Source: Kitasatospora aureofaciens
GTDB lineage: Bacteria > Actinomycetota > Actinomycetes > Streptomycetales > Streptomycetaceae
DNA: 51,220 bases
Reading direction: 5' to 3'
Assembly: GCF_019192735.1 (NCBI RefSeq)
Contig: NZ_JAHTKP010000056.1
Location: 1-51,220, forward strand
Below, in pieces: positions 15,750-24,551 of the stretch. Numbering within the stretch: the first letter of the stretch is position 1; every line of letters starts with the position of its first letter. Position numbers and translations under genes: made by a program. Under the pieces are notes generated by a model. It had not been told where the DNA came from and searched no databases. It saw only the letters and a list, made by a program, of their open reading frames with translations.

Positions 15750-17250
15750 GGCCCCATCCCTCTGCGGCGGCGTTCTCGGATTCGGTGGCATCGGCGTCCG
15801 GCACCTGGGCGGGGGAGTGGTGCGTCCACGGGGTGCTGTCGGACGCGGGGAACTCCGCTGCCGGACGCCAGCCCGGGTCCGGCAGGTAGGCGATGTGCCG
15901 GTCCAACGCCGGCACGCCGTCCGCCTTCGGGGTACGAGGGGTACCCATGCCGCCGGTAACTTCCACGGTGACCAGCATCGTGCCGCCCTCGGGCAGGACG
16001 GAGACGATCCTGGCCTTGTGACTGTCCGGCATGTGCGGGCTGACCAGTTTGGTGCCGGCGGCCAGACGCACGGGGTCGTCGGTGCGGATAGTGACGCGCG
16101 GCCGCAGCACCCGCCGGTTGCTGTCGCTGAGGACGACCCTGCCGGGATCGGCGTCCACCACCGTCCCGGCGAACGCCTCCCCCACACTACGCCGGTCCGC
16201 CAGCACGAACGGGTCGTCGAAGGCCATGTCGGACTCGAAGTCGACCAACGCCTGCTCGAGCCGGTCCAGGCGCCGTGCCGCGCCGATCGCGGTGTCCCGC
16301 TTGCGCTGCGGGAGGCCGCCGCCGTCCCGGTAGTCGGAGTAGGAGGTGAAGGCGGCGCAGTCACGCCCGAAGCGAGCGGCGGCCCTCGGCGCCTCCGGGA
16401 CCGAGCGCAGCAGCGAGATGGCGTCCCACATCAAGCGCCAGGTGGGCTGGATCTGTTCGGCGATCAGCTCCCGCAGTTCCGCCTGGGCGGCGGCCAAGGC
16501 CACAGTGTCGCCGGCAGTGTGCGCGGCGTCGAAGCGCTTGATCGCCGGCGCCAAGTCACGGTTGTCGAACTGGGGGGATGTCGTCGGGCCCGCAGGCGGG
16601 CAGATGTCCGGGCTCTCCGCGTCGGCCATGGCCTGCGCGACGTCCGTTCCGGGAGGCGGGGAGATCCAGGCCATGAGGGAGGCGAGGTTCTGGTCCTCCA
16701 GGGTGCTCTGGCCGGTGGCCCAGTGCTCGGTGAGCATCCCGGTGACGGGGAGCAGCAGGCAGGTGCCAGCCTGTTCGGCCCGCTCGACCAGGAACGTCAG
16801 CCACATGCCGAACTCGGGCACGACGTCCGCGACCGCGTATGGGCCGGTGGTCGAACGGAAGCGGCACATGCGCGCGAGGTCGGCCAACGCCTTGATCCCG
16901 CCGGTGTTCGGGACCAGGAGCTGAGGCGCGTCGCTGTACCGGGACTTCTCGCCCTCCCCGCGGCGGTCCTGCCGGAAGGAGTTGAGGTACTCCGTCACGA
17001 GCTCGCCCAGGTCGGCGGCGAATGCGAACCGCTGGTCGCGGTTGCGGGGCTGTGCCACGACCAGCAGGGTCGCGTTCCTCTTGGAGGAACCGACCATCGC
17101 CGCCAACGGCGCTCCGGCCTCCCCGGCCATCGTCAGTGGGATCACGACCAGCGGCCGGTCCGACAGGCGCCGGTGGCGAAACGCGGTCACCTTGACTGCC
17201 GTCATCGACTCCATTGCCTGCACCCGCGCCAACGCCGACACCATGCTCAT
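15739..17250 (-). CDS. unknown operon protein with probable C-terminal beta-barrel
   Basis: I do not recognise this 503-residue protein as a named family. Residues about 20-200 are mixed alpha/beta (KVTAFRHRRLSDRPLVVIPL at the start). Residues about 235-345 are helical. Residues about 355-435 alternate short strands and turns (GTVVDADPGRVVLSDS, then TKLVSP and ARIVSVLPEGG), as expected for an OB/SH3-like barrel of the kind that precedes SF1B helicase cores. The tail is acidic. It overlaps both neighbours: the upstream nuclease stop by ATGA and the downstream helicase by 11 bp. Position and overlap suggest that it works in one complex with them, perhaps as the barrel/stalk part of a split Dna2-like enzyme. 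Confidence 0.6.
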   Translation of the reverse strand: MSMVSALARVQAMESMTAVKVTAFRHRRLSDRPLVVIPLTMAGEAGAPLAAMVGSSKRNATLLVVAQPRNRDQRFAFAADLGELVTEYLNSFRQDRRGEGEKSRYSDAPQLLVPNTGGIKALADLARMCRFRSTTGPYAVADVVPEFGMWLTFLVERAEQAGTCLLLPVTGMLTEHWATGQSTLEDQNLASLMAWISPPPGTDVAQAMADAESPDICPPAGPTTSPQFDNRDLAPAIKRFDAAHTAGDTVALAAAQAELRELIAEQIQPTWRLMWDAISLLRSVPEAPRAAARFGRDCAAFTSYSDYRDGGGLPQRKRDTAIGAARRLDRLEQALVDFESDMAFDDPFVLADRRSVGEAFAGTVVDADPGRVVLSDSNRRVLRPRVTIRTDDPVRLAAGTKLVSPHMPDSHKARIVSVLPEGGTMLVTVEVTGGMGTPRTPKADGVPALDRHIAYLPDPGWRPAAEFPASDSTPWTHHSPAQVPDADATESENAAAEGWGHDD

Positions 17251-18389
17251 GCCGCACCCCTGTATGCCTGGTCCAGCTCGGCCCGAAGCCGGGCAGCGTG
17301 CCGCAACGCGATAGCCATCTCGCTCTGGTCGGCGGTCGGCGTCAGCTCCCCGCGGGCTAGCCCCATGACCATGGTCGCGGTGTCGACGCCGCCGAACTGC
17401 TCGCGCGCCTCCGGTCCCAGGATGTCCAGCGAGGCATCCTCGCGGGCGCGGGCGCGGCAGTAGAACGCCATCTCGCAGTGGTTCAGGCAGTCCGGACGGT
17501 ACGTCGCATCCACCTGGTCCAGGGCGTCGGTCAGCTCCTCGACGGGACGCTGCGCCTGCCCCCCGTCGGGGGCGAGGTCGAAGGTGAGCCCTTCCGGCAG
17601 CAGCTCCACCAAGTCCTTGATGCGCTCGAGGCGGGCCAGCTGTCGGGTCAGGGCGGCGACCTGCTTGCGGGCGTCGACGAACGCCGCCGTGGGGCGGTTG
17701 GTGAAGTCCTTCGGCGCGACCAGCACGATCTGGTCCGACACGGCGGCTTCGGGATCGATGCCAGCCTGCCTGAGCATGTCGCGCAGGGCGATGACATACG
17801 CGCAGGCCTGCGTGGTCGCTGACTTCACCTGCACCGGGTCGGCCTGGCCGTCGATGATCGGGAAGCTCTTGATCTCCACGATGTAGAAGCGATCGTCCGC
17901 ACGGAAGGCCACCAGGTCCGGCTCCAGGAACACCGCGTACCCGCCGACCGTCAGGCGCAGCATGGGGTGGTCGTACAGGGTGCTGTCGCCGCTTCCCTGG
18001 GCGGCTTTCACCAGCAACCGCGTGGTGTGGGTGTGGCGGATCTCCTGTCGGCTGTCGCCGCCGACGTCGTTCAGGTCCCTGTTGCCCACCTCCGGCACGG
18101 TCAGCCCCAGGGTCTCGCGTAGGACGCGAAGGAGTTCGGCGTAGCCGTTGGCCTTGACCAGCGCCTCGAAGGCGTTGCCGCGGGCGAGGGCGAAGGTGGA
18201 CTGGCCGAAGGCGGACGGGTAGCCGGCGTGCTCGGCGATCGCGGCCTTGTCGGAGCCGGAGGCGTCCAACAGGGCCCGCAGTGTGCAGCGCGGGTTGTTC
18301 TCCAAAGCGGCCAGGGACCTGGCGTTGTAAGCCCGGCGCTGTGCGGAGCCCCGCAGCGCTGTCAGGCGGTCATCGACTGGTGCGTTCAC
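17247..18389 (-). CDS. PD-(D/E)XK exonuclease with Cas4/Dna2-type Fe-S cysteines
   Basis: This 380-residue nuclease probably degrades or resects DNA ends. The RecB-type active site is visible: RGNAFE (about 70-75), D158 in LEPDLV, E172 and K174 in VEIKS, and the Q194-x3-Y198 motif (QACAY). Four cysteines are placed as in Cas4, AddB and Dna2: C35 before the core, and C301, C305 and C311 (CLNHC then FYC) after it. They probably hold a 4Fe-4S cluster. The GTG start lies 44 nt after the previous gene and the stop overlaps the next start. It is followed by an SF1 helicase gene two positions on and is divergent from sbcD-sbcC. That grouping suggests end processing. Confidence 0.8.
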   Translation of the reverse strand: MNAPVDDRLTALRGSAQRRAYNARSLAALENNPRCTLRALLDASGSDKAAIAEHAGYPSAFGQSTFALARGNAFEALVKANGYAELLRVLRETLGLTVPEVGNRDLNDVGGDSRQEIRHTHTTRLLVKAAQGSGDSTLYDHPMLRLTVGGYAVFLEPDLVAFRADDRFYIVEIKSFPIIDGQADPVQVKSATTQACAYVIALRDMLRQAGIDPEAAVSDQIVLVAPKDFTNRPTAAFVDARKQVAALTRQLARLERIKDLVELLPEGLTFDLAPDGGQAQRPVEELTDALDQVDATYRPDCLNHCEMAFYCRARAREDASLDILGPEAREQFGGVDTATMVMGLARGELTPTADQSEMAIALRHAARLRAELDQAYRGAA

Positions 18390-18433
18390 GGTGCCGGAAA
18401 TCCTTGCGGGGGAGATGAGATGAAGGACGGCCG

Positions 18434-19267
18434 TCAGGCCCGCTGGGCCTGCAACCGCATGACGTTGTGCAACTGGCTGCCGAACAACTGCTGGTCATCA
18501 CTGAGCGACTTGCGGGCCCGCCGCGCAGCCTCGGCCCGGGTGGCGCGGTCGGCATCGGTATGTACGTCCAGCTCCGCCTGTGCCGCCTCGATCACCCGCT
18601 GCGGATCAGGTGCGCTCTCAAGGCCGGAGGCGCTCCTCACTATCGCGTCTGGGATGGTCGCGGCCAAGCGCCACAGCAGCCGCACGGCCGCCGGGGTGGC
18701 TGCTTCGCCCGAGGAGCCCACCGCCTGGGCCACGCCGACAGTGCCGGTGAGGAAGTCGGTGCGCTGGGACAGCGGGCCGATGATGCGCTGCTCCAAGGGC
18801 CACGTGCTGATCGTCACCAGTGCGCGCACCGGTGACAACAGGTCGTGTGCCAGCGCCGGGCACAGGTAGTACGGGCGGGCTCCGGGGCTGGAGCGGTAGG
18901 AGCGTTCCTCATCCCGGCGCAGGCTGGACAGCTTGGAGGCCGACAGCTCCCCGGAGAAGAACGCCTCGTGCACGCTGACGATCAGCTTCGGTGCCGCCGG
19001 GGTTCCCAGCAGCATCAAGGCCCGGTGGACGTGCTCGCGAGCCGGGAGCCGGGAACCGTGGACGACCGGGGCTGCCTGCGGTTCCGGCCAAAGAGGCGGG
19101 GTGGCCGGCTCGCCGGTGTCGATGAGGGTGTCCCATGCCTTCTCGGCGCGGCGCAACTGCGCCCGTAGCTCGCCGGCCCGTTCGGTGTCACCGGCGGTGG
19201 CCGCGTCGCGGATCGCGCGGCGCAGGGTGCTGATGCTCTTCTCCAGTGCGTCCAGCGGATCAGTCAT
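18434..19267 (-). CDS. unknown protein, first gene of the nuclease-helicase operon
   Basis: This 277-residue protein starts at ATG 19267. Residues 5-50 form an alpha-helical heptad-like segment (LEKSISTLRRAIRDAATA, then LRAQLRRAEKAWDTL). The middle part is mixed, with a possible winged-helix (SVHEAFFSGELSASKLSSLR). The C-terminal 60 residues are strongly helical and charged. No catalytic motif is seen. As the promoter-proximal gene it may be a regulator or scaffold for the nuclease, barrel protein and helicase encoded after it. Function is unknown. Confidence 0.55.
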   Translation of the reverse strand: MTDPLDALEKSISTLRRAIRDAATAGDTERAGELRAQLRRAEKAWDTLIDTGEPATPPLWPEPQAAPVVHGSRLPAREHVHRALMLLGTPAAPKLIVSVHEAFFSGELSASKLSSLRRDEERSYRSSPGARPYYLCPALAHDLLSPVRALVTISTWPLEQRIIGPLSQRTDFLTGTVGVAQAVGSSGEAATPAAVRLLWRLAATIPDAIVRSASGLESAPDPQRVIEAAQAELDVHTDADRATRAEAARRARKSLSDDQQLFGSQLHNVMRLQAQRA

Positions 19268-19280
19268 GCTTCACAGGTTA

Positions 19281-19306
19281 CCAGAGTTCCAGAGTTTTCC
19301 AGACTT
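19281..19306. promoter_or_regulatory. tandem CCAGAGTT repeats between divergent operons
   Basis: CCAGAGTT occurs at 19281-19288 and 19289-19296, and CCAGACTT at 19299-19306. They lie in the 137-bp gap shared by the nuclease-helicase operon (minus) and sbcD-sbcC (plus). Tandem 8-mers in a bidirectional promoter region are a likely binding array for a common regulator. The stretch is also less GC-rich than its surroundings. Confidence 0.45.
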
Positions 19307-19404
19307 CTTCCTGAGAGTCGGTGTACAGTCGGCAACGCCGGACTCATTCGACCGCTGCGGCGCGGCCCACACCGCCCCGCGCCACCATCTCCGGGAGGCG
19401 CCCC

Positions 19405-20727
19405 GTGACAGGACGCGTATTCCACACTTCCGACTGGCACCTGGGCCGCCAGATCGGCCGCTTCCGGCGCGACCCCGAAGTCGACGCCGTCCTCGACGAG
19501 ATCATCGAGATCGCCGCCGACTGCGCCCCAGACCTGATCGTGCACAGCGGCGACCTCTTCGACAGTTCCCGGCCGGGCCTGGAGGACATGCGCCGCGCAG
19601 CACACGCGCTGCGCCGTCTCGGCACGATCGCCCCGGTGGTCGTCGTTGCCGGCAACCACGACACCCCCCACGTCCTGACATTCCTGGAATTCGTCCTCAA
19701 CGACATGGGCACCCGCGCAGGAGACCAGGCCAGGGTCCGCTTCGCCACCGACGCCCGCCCCGACCGACTGCTGGTGGCCGAATACCCCACCAAGAACAGC
19801 GAGTCGACCCTGCGCATCGGAGCACTGCCCTACCTGCACCCGAACCGCTTCACCTACGACTTCACCGACCCGGCCCTGATGACCGCGGCCTACGCCGAGC
19901 GGATGCGTGCCGTCCAGGCCGACGTCTACCGCCGCCTGGCCACCGGGCACCGCGCCCAGGACATCCTCGTCTTCGCCGCCCACCTGTTCGTCGAAGGGGC
20001 CACCCCCTCCTACTCGGAACGGCAGATCTCCATCGCCTCCGACTACGCGGCCGCACCCGTGGACCTGCCCGCCGTCGCCTACGGCGCCCTCGGCCACATC
20101 CACAAGCCGCAATCCGTCGGCCGGGCCGGATTCCCCGCCCGCTACGCCGGCAGCCCGCTGCAGATGGACTTCGGCGAGGCCGGCGACACCAAGAGCGTTG
20201 TGTTGGCCGAGATCGGCCCCGGTACCGAACCGAGCATCGAAGTCGTACCGCTGACCTCCGGCCGCCGCCTGATCCGACTGGAAGGCACCTTGGAAGAGAT
20301 CGCACAACGTGCCGGTCGCGTCGGAGACGCCTGGGTGAAGGCGGTAGTGACCGTGGAAGCCTTCAACCCGGCCCTGCCCGACACCCTCGCCAAGATGCTG
20401 CCCAAAGCGACGATCGTCGCCATCGACGAGCGCCGCGCCGCAGCACCCGACCGCGTCCTGGACCGGAAGACCTCCGCGCAGGAACTGCCCGACATCGAGG
20501 ATCTGCTGCGCGACTACTTGTCCGGCCACGGCACCACCGGCCCGGCCCTGGACCGCGCCATGGCCGCCTTCGCGCACCTGCAAGCCGAACCCGACCCCGA
20601 CGACCCCGCACCGTGCTGCGAAGAGACCCTGCTGGCCGCGGCCATCGCAGGCCGGCCCCTCGACGCCATCGACCGCTCAAGTCTGCTGACCGGAACTGAC
20701 ACCACCGTGACCAAGGTGACGGCATGA
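19405..20727 (+). CDS. sbcD: SbcD/Mre11-like nuclease
   Basis: This 440-residue calcineurin-like phosphoesterase is the nuclease subunit of an SbcCD (Mre11-Rad50) complex. The metal-binding motifs are complete: D10 and H12 (HTSDWHLG), D50 (VHSGDLFD), N84-H85-D86 (VAGNHDTP), a histidine in VFAAHLFVEG, and GHIHKPQ. The GTG at 19405 follows GGGAGG at 6 nt. Its end overlaps the sbcC start by ATGA. SbcCD enzymes cut hairpins and trim protein-blocked DNA ends. A chromosomal copy normally exists, so this one is probably an accessory version serving defence or end processing on this replicon. Confidence 0.88.
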   Translation: MTGRVFHTSDWHLGRQIGRFRRDPEVDAVLDEIIEIAADCAPDLIVHSGDLFDSSRPGLEDMRRAAHALRRLGTIAPVVVVAGNHDTPHVLTFLEFVLNDMGTRAGDQARVRFATDARPDRLLVAEYPTKNSESTLRIGALPYLHPNRFTYDFTDPALMTAAYAERMRAVQADVYRRLATGHRAQDILVFAAHLFVEGATPSYSERQISIASDYAAAPVDLPAVAYGALGHIHKPQSVGRAGFPARYAGSPLQMDFGEAGDTKSVVLAEIGPGTEPSIEVVPLTSGRRLIRLEGTLEEIAQRAGRVGDAWVKAVVTVEAFNPALPDTLAKMLPKATIVAIDERRAAAPDRVLDRKTSAQELPDIEDLLRDYLSGHGTTGPALDRAMAAFAHLQAEPDPDDPAPCCEETLLAAAIAGRPLDAIDRSSLLTGTDTTVTKVTA

Positions 20728-23700
20728 AGCCACTGACGCTCGACCTCACCGGATTCCGCAGCTACCCCAGCCGGACAACCATCGACTTCACCGGCAAAAG
20801 CCTGGTCGCCGCCCTCGGCGACACCGGCGCCGGCAAGAGCAGCCTGCTCGACGCCATCACCTACGCGCTCTTCCGCAAGAGCACCTGGGCCGCCAAGGAA
20901 TCCCGCCAGCTCATCGCCGACGGAGCCAAGGCCATGAGCGTCGACCTCACCTTCCTCCACGACGGACAACACTGGCACGTCCACCGCACCATGCACGCCA
21001 CCAACCCGAACGCCGGCCGCCACCACCTGACGAACCTCGACACCGGCGAGGAAACCGACGGCGCCACCGCCGTGGACACCCGCATCCAGACCACGCTGCA
21101 GATGGGATACGACACCTTCCTGCGTGTCGGGCTGCTCCCACAGGGCAAGTTCGACCAACTCCTCACCGCTGCCCCCAAGGAGCGGAGTGAGCGGCTGCGC
21201 GAACTGTTCGGCGCCGATTCGCTGGAGTCAGTCCACCGGATGGCCGACCGCCACACCCGCACGCTCCAGACACTTCTGGGTGATGCGAAAGCCAAGCGTG
21301 CCGGGATGCCGGACAGCCCCGCACAGGACGCCCACCAGGCCGCTTCGGCCGCCGCCGTTGCCGCAGCCCGCGCCGATCGCCTGGGCACCGCCATCGACGG
21401 CATCACCGCGTTGCGGAACGAAACCGCCGAAGCCCGCCGCGTCGCGGCCAGCGCCGCCGCCGCCGCCCAAAGCCTTTCGACGCGCACGGTGGCTGACGTC
21501 AACACCGTCCTCGACGCACTCGAGCCCGTCGCCGCCGACATCGCCGCGCGGCACGACACCCTGAACCGAAGGGTGGCTCGAGCAGAAGCTCTGGAAGCCG
21601 AGCTGACCACAGCGATCACCGCGGCAGACACGCAAGGAGAAGGCAGGGACGCCCTCACCAAGGCCGCCATGCTCCTGGAGACCCTCGCGGCGGACGCCGA
21701 GGAACACCGCGGCGAGCGCGACCGACTCGCCACGCTCACCGACCAGATCGCCGACGAACACACCGCCATCGCCACAGCTGAAACGGATCTGGCCGAACGC
21801 ACCAAGCACGGTGAACCGCTGGCAGAAGCAGCCCGCGCCGCGGCGGTGACGAGCAGGCAGATCCGCACGAGCGCTACCACTGCCCGCACCCGAGTGGCAG
21901 AAGCCCTCTCGGTGGCCCGCCGCGTTACCGACACCGCCAGCGCACACACCACCGCAGTAGCCAAACGCGAATCCGCCCGGGAGGCCCTCGGCCCGCTGGA
22001 AGAGGAAACAGCCACAGCGAACAGCGACCTCATGGCCGCCCAGACGGTTCTGGAGGCACTCCAACTACGCGACAAGGCCGCCGCGATCGCCGCCGAACTG
22101 AGCCCCGAGGGAGACTGCCCCGTATGCCACCGGCAACTCCCGATCGACTTCGAACCCGAAGCCGCGGCCGACACGGCCGAGCTGGCCGCAGCGAGAGAGC
22201 AACTGAGCCAGGCGCGCACCACACGTGACGCGACTGCCAACCGACTCGCCAAGGCCCGCGCCGCTGCGGCCGCAGCCGAAGAAACGGTGCGCGAACGCGA
22301 GCGGGACCACCAGATCGCTCAGCAGAAGGCGCAAGACGCAACTGCAGAAGCGGTACACGCCTTCGTGCAGTTCGCAGCTCTCGCCGCCGAAACCGGTACC
22401 GGATTCGACACCGAGTCAGCTTCGGCGACGCTGGCTACGGCCACCGCTCTCCTGGCTAACCGCACCGCCACCGGTGCCACACAGCCTGACCGCTCCGAGC
22501 GAGAAGCGACGCCGGTCACGGACATGATCAGCGCATGCGAAAAGGCAGCCGACAACCACGCTGAGGAACTGCAGGCCGAAGTGCACCGCCACACCGCCAA
22601 GATCGAGGCAGACGGCAAGACCCTGGCAGCGCGCAAGAACGCCCACCAGCGCCACACCGACGACACCACGAAAGCCACCGAACGGCACACCCGCGCCGTG
22701 GCCAAGACCGCCGCCGAGGTCCGCGCGCTTCCTCTCCGCATCCAAACGATGCTGGCGCACGAGGCAATCGACGTGGCCGCCGACCAGGTCGCCGCTGCCG
22801 CCACCACCGTCGCTGCTCGTCAAGCCGAAGTCCAAGAGTTGTTCGACCAGCGGGAAGCCGAACGGACGAAGAAAGCCGGGGCGCTCGCCGACCAGCGCGC
22901 CCTCGACCAGGAGACCCGCACCAGACTCGAGCGCCCGCTGACCGAACTGCGCGGCAACCTGGACGCATGGGCCCAGGCCGCTACCGACGCCCTCACGCAT
23001 CTCGAAGCGGCCGACCGGCACCAGGTGCCGAGAATCTCGGCCGATCCGACGATCGCCGAGGTCCGCCAGTATGCCGCCGAACTGTCGACGACCACCTCGA
23101 CCCTGAGCGACAAGCTCACCGAACGCGCCAACACCGCCACCGACCGCGTAGCCGCCGCACAGAGCAGCCTTGACCAACACGCCCACGCGCTCGCCGACAT
23201 CGAAGGGTTCAATCCTGCAGCCGACCTGACGGCACCCCAAGCACTCCACCCCCTCGTCGCCGCAGCGGCACAGGCAACCAAAGAAGCCGAACACCAGCGC
23301 CAGAAGAGCCAGGAAGCACAGAACCTGATCAAGCCGGCCGCTGACCTGGACTTTGCCATCACCGCGGGCACCGCCCGCTACGAAGCATCGGAGGTCCTGC
23401 GCCGCGAACTGGTCGACGCCAAGTTCCTGGGCCACCTCACCGCACTGCGCACCCACGCGCTGCTCGGCGTGGCCAGCGACCTGCTCGGGCAAATGTCCGA
23501 CAACCGATTCGGCTTCGCCGACAACCTCGACATCATCAGCCGCAGCTCCGGAGTCGTCCACCACCCGAATCGACTGTCCGGCGGAGAGAAGTTCCTCGCC
23601 TCGCTCGCCCTGGCGCTGGCACTGGCCGAGCTGCACTCCCACAGCGGCCCTACCCTCGGCTCCCTGTTCCTTGACGAAGGCTTCGCCGCCCTCGACACCG

Positions 23701-23921
23701 CCGCCCTTGACGCGGCTCTCGAGGTGCTGCGCACCCAGGTTGGCAGTGACCGGCTCGTCATGGTGATCAGCCACCTGCACGCCGTCGCCGAAGCCGTCGA
23801 CGACGTGCTCTGGGTGGAACGGTCCCCTGCCGGGTCATCCGCTCGCTGGCTGACACCGGCCGAGCGCGACGAACTGGTGCAGACCGACCTGGCAAGCGGC
23901 CTACAGACACTGACTCAGTAG
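20724..23921 (+). CDS. sbcC: SbcC/Rad50-like ATPase
   Basis: This 1065-residue SMC-like ATPase partners SbcD. The N-terminal lobe holds Walker A GDTGAGKS (32-39) and a Q-loop (LLPQGKF). Long Ala/Glu/Arg-rich coiled coils flank a zinc hook, CPVC (C465 and C468). The C-terminal lobe holds the signature LSGGEKF (951-957), Walker B FLDEGF and the H-loop VISHLH. Length and order are those of bacterial SbcC. It is translationally coupled to sbcD and divergent from the Fe-S nuclease and SF1 helicase operon. Confidence 0.9.
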   Translation: MKPLTLDLTGFRSYPSRTTIDFTGKSLVAALGDTGAGKSSLLDAITYALFRKSTWAAKESRQLIADGAKAMSVDLTFLHDGQHWHVHRTMHATNPNAGRHHLTNLDTGEETDGATAVDTRIQTTLQMGYDTFLRVGLLPQGKFDQLLTAAPKERSERLRELFGADSLESVHRMADRHTRTLQTLLGDAKAKRAGMPDSPAQDAHQAASAAAVAAARADRLGTAIDGITALRNETAEARRVAASAAAAAQSLSTRTVADVNTVLDALEPVAADIAARHDTLNRRVARAEALEAELTTAITAADTQGEGRDALTKAAMLLETLAADAEEHRGERDRLATLTDQIADEHTAIATAETDLAERTKHGEPLAEAARAAAVTSRQIRTSATTARTRVAEALSVARRVTDTASAHTTAVAKRESAREALGPLEEETATANSDLMAAQTVLEALQLRDKAAAIAAELSPEGDCPVCHRQLPIDFEPEAAADTAELAAAREQLSQARTTRDATANRLAKARAAAAAAEETVRERERDHQIAQQKAQDATAEAVHAFVQFAALAAETGTGFDTESASATLATATALLANRTATGATQPDRSEREATPVTDMISACEKAADNHAEELQAEVHRHTAKIEADGKTLAARKNAHQRHTDDTTKATERHTRAVAKTAAEVRALPLRIQTMLAHEAIDVAADQVAAAATTVAARQAEVQELFDQREAERTKKAGALADQRALDQETRTRLERPLTELRGNLDAWAQAATDALTHLEAADRHQVPRISADPTIAEVRQYAAELSTTTSTLSDKLTERANTATDRVAAAQSSLDQHAHALADIEGFNPAADLTAPQALHPLVAAAAQATKEAEHQRQKSQEAQNLIKPAADLDFAITAGTARYEASEVLRRELVDAKFLGHLTALRTHALLGVASDLLGQMSDNRFGFADNLDIISRSSGVVHHPNRLSGGEKFLASLALALALAELHSHSGPTLGSLFLDEGFAALDTAALDAALEVLRTQVGSDRLVMVISHLHAVAEAVDDVLWVERSPAGSSARWLTPAERDELVQTDLASGLQTLTQ

Positions 23922-24551
23922 CGCGGAGCGATGCCAAGCCTGACTGCGGTGATATCCGGACGGCGGGAGCCCCCGCACGTGCGGAGCAGACGTCCCAGTC
24001 GCCCGGATGTCCGGTCAGCAGTCGGCTTGCTGCCAGTAGGAAGGGGCAGGCCGATTGGCCGTGGTTGGAGCTCTCGATTCGGTCCCGGCTCGACTTGACC
24101 CTGGGGCCGGCAGTTGGCGCAACGCCAGCGTGACTCCAGGGCAGAGCGGGGGCAAGCATGGCGGTTGTCAGACTCGGGTTCTCGGCGCAGCCGTCGAACT
24201 GGGCGGCGAGGGCCGGGTACTCGGTCTGCAGCGATCGCCCTTGGCGTACGCGGCCCGGTGCATTGGGTAGCTTGGGTGTGATGGGGCTGCATTATTGATA
24301 TAGAACGCACTATCGAATTCATGGCATGTTTCTCTGCGTGCTAGCCGCTGTCGAGGCCCTCGCGGGAATGGCCGAATTCGATGAGGTGGCACTGCGGCGC
24401 CGTGTGCCGAAGTGCCGCTCCGGCTTCGGATGTTGGTGCGTTCAAGTTGGGTAAGCACAGCTCATGAACAGGTCTGAGGCATCCCCGGCGCAGGTGCGGC
24501 CCGGTCGCAGTCCTGTTTCCCATTCCGAGCGTCGAGCAGCACATTCCAGCC
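23922..24551. other. 630-bp intergenic region upstream of jetA
   Basis: No gene is supported here. It contains a perfect 12-bp palindrome, CCGCACGTGCGG, at 23973-23984, and an unusually AT-rich patch around 24285-24320 (TATTGATATAG then CTATCGAATTC) that is a good promoter candidate for the jet operon. The hairpin-forming sequence just after sbcC could serve as its terminator. Confidence 0.5.
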
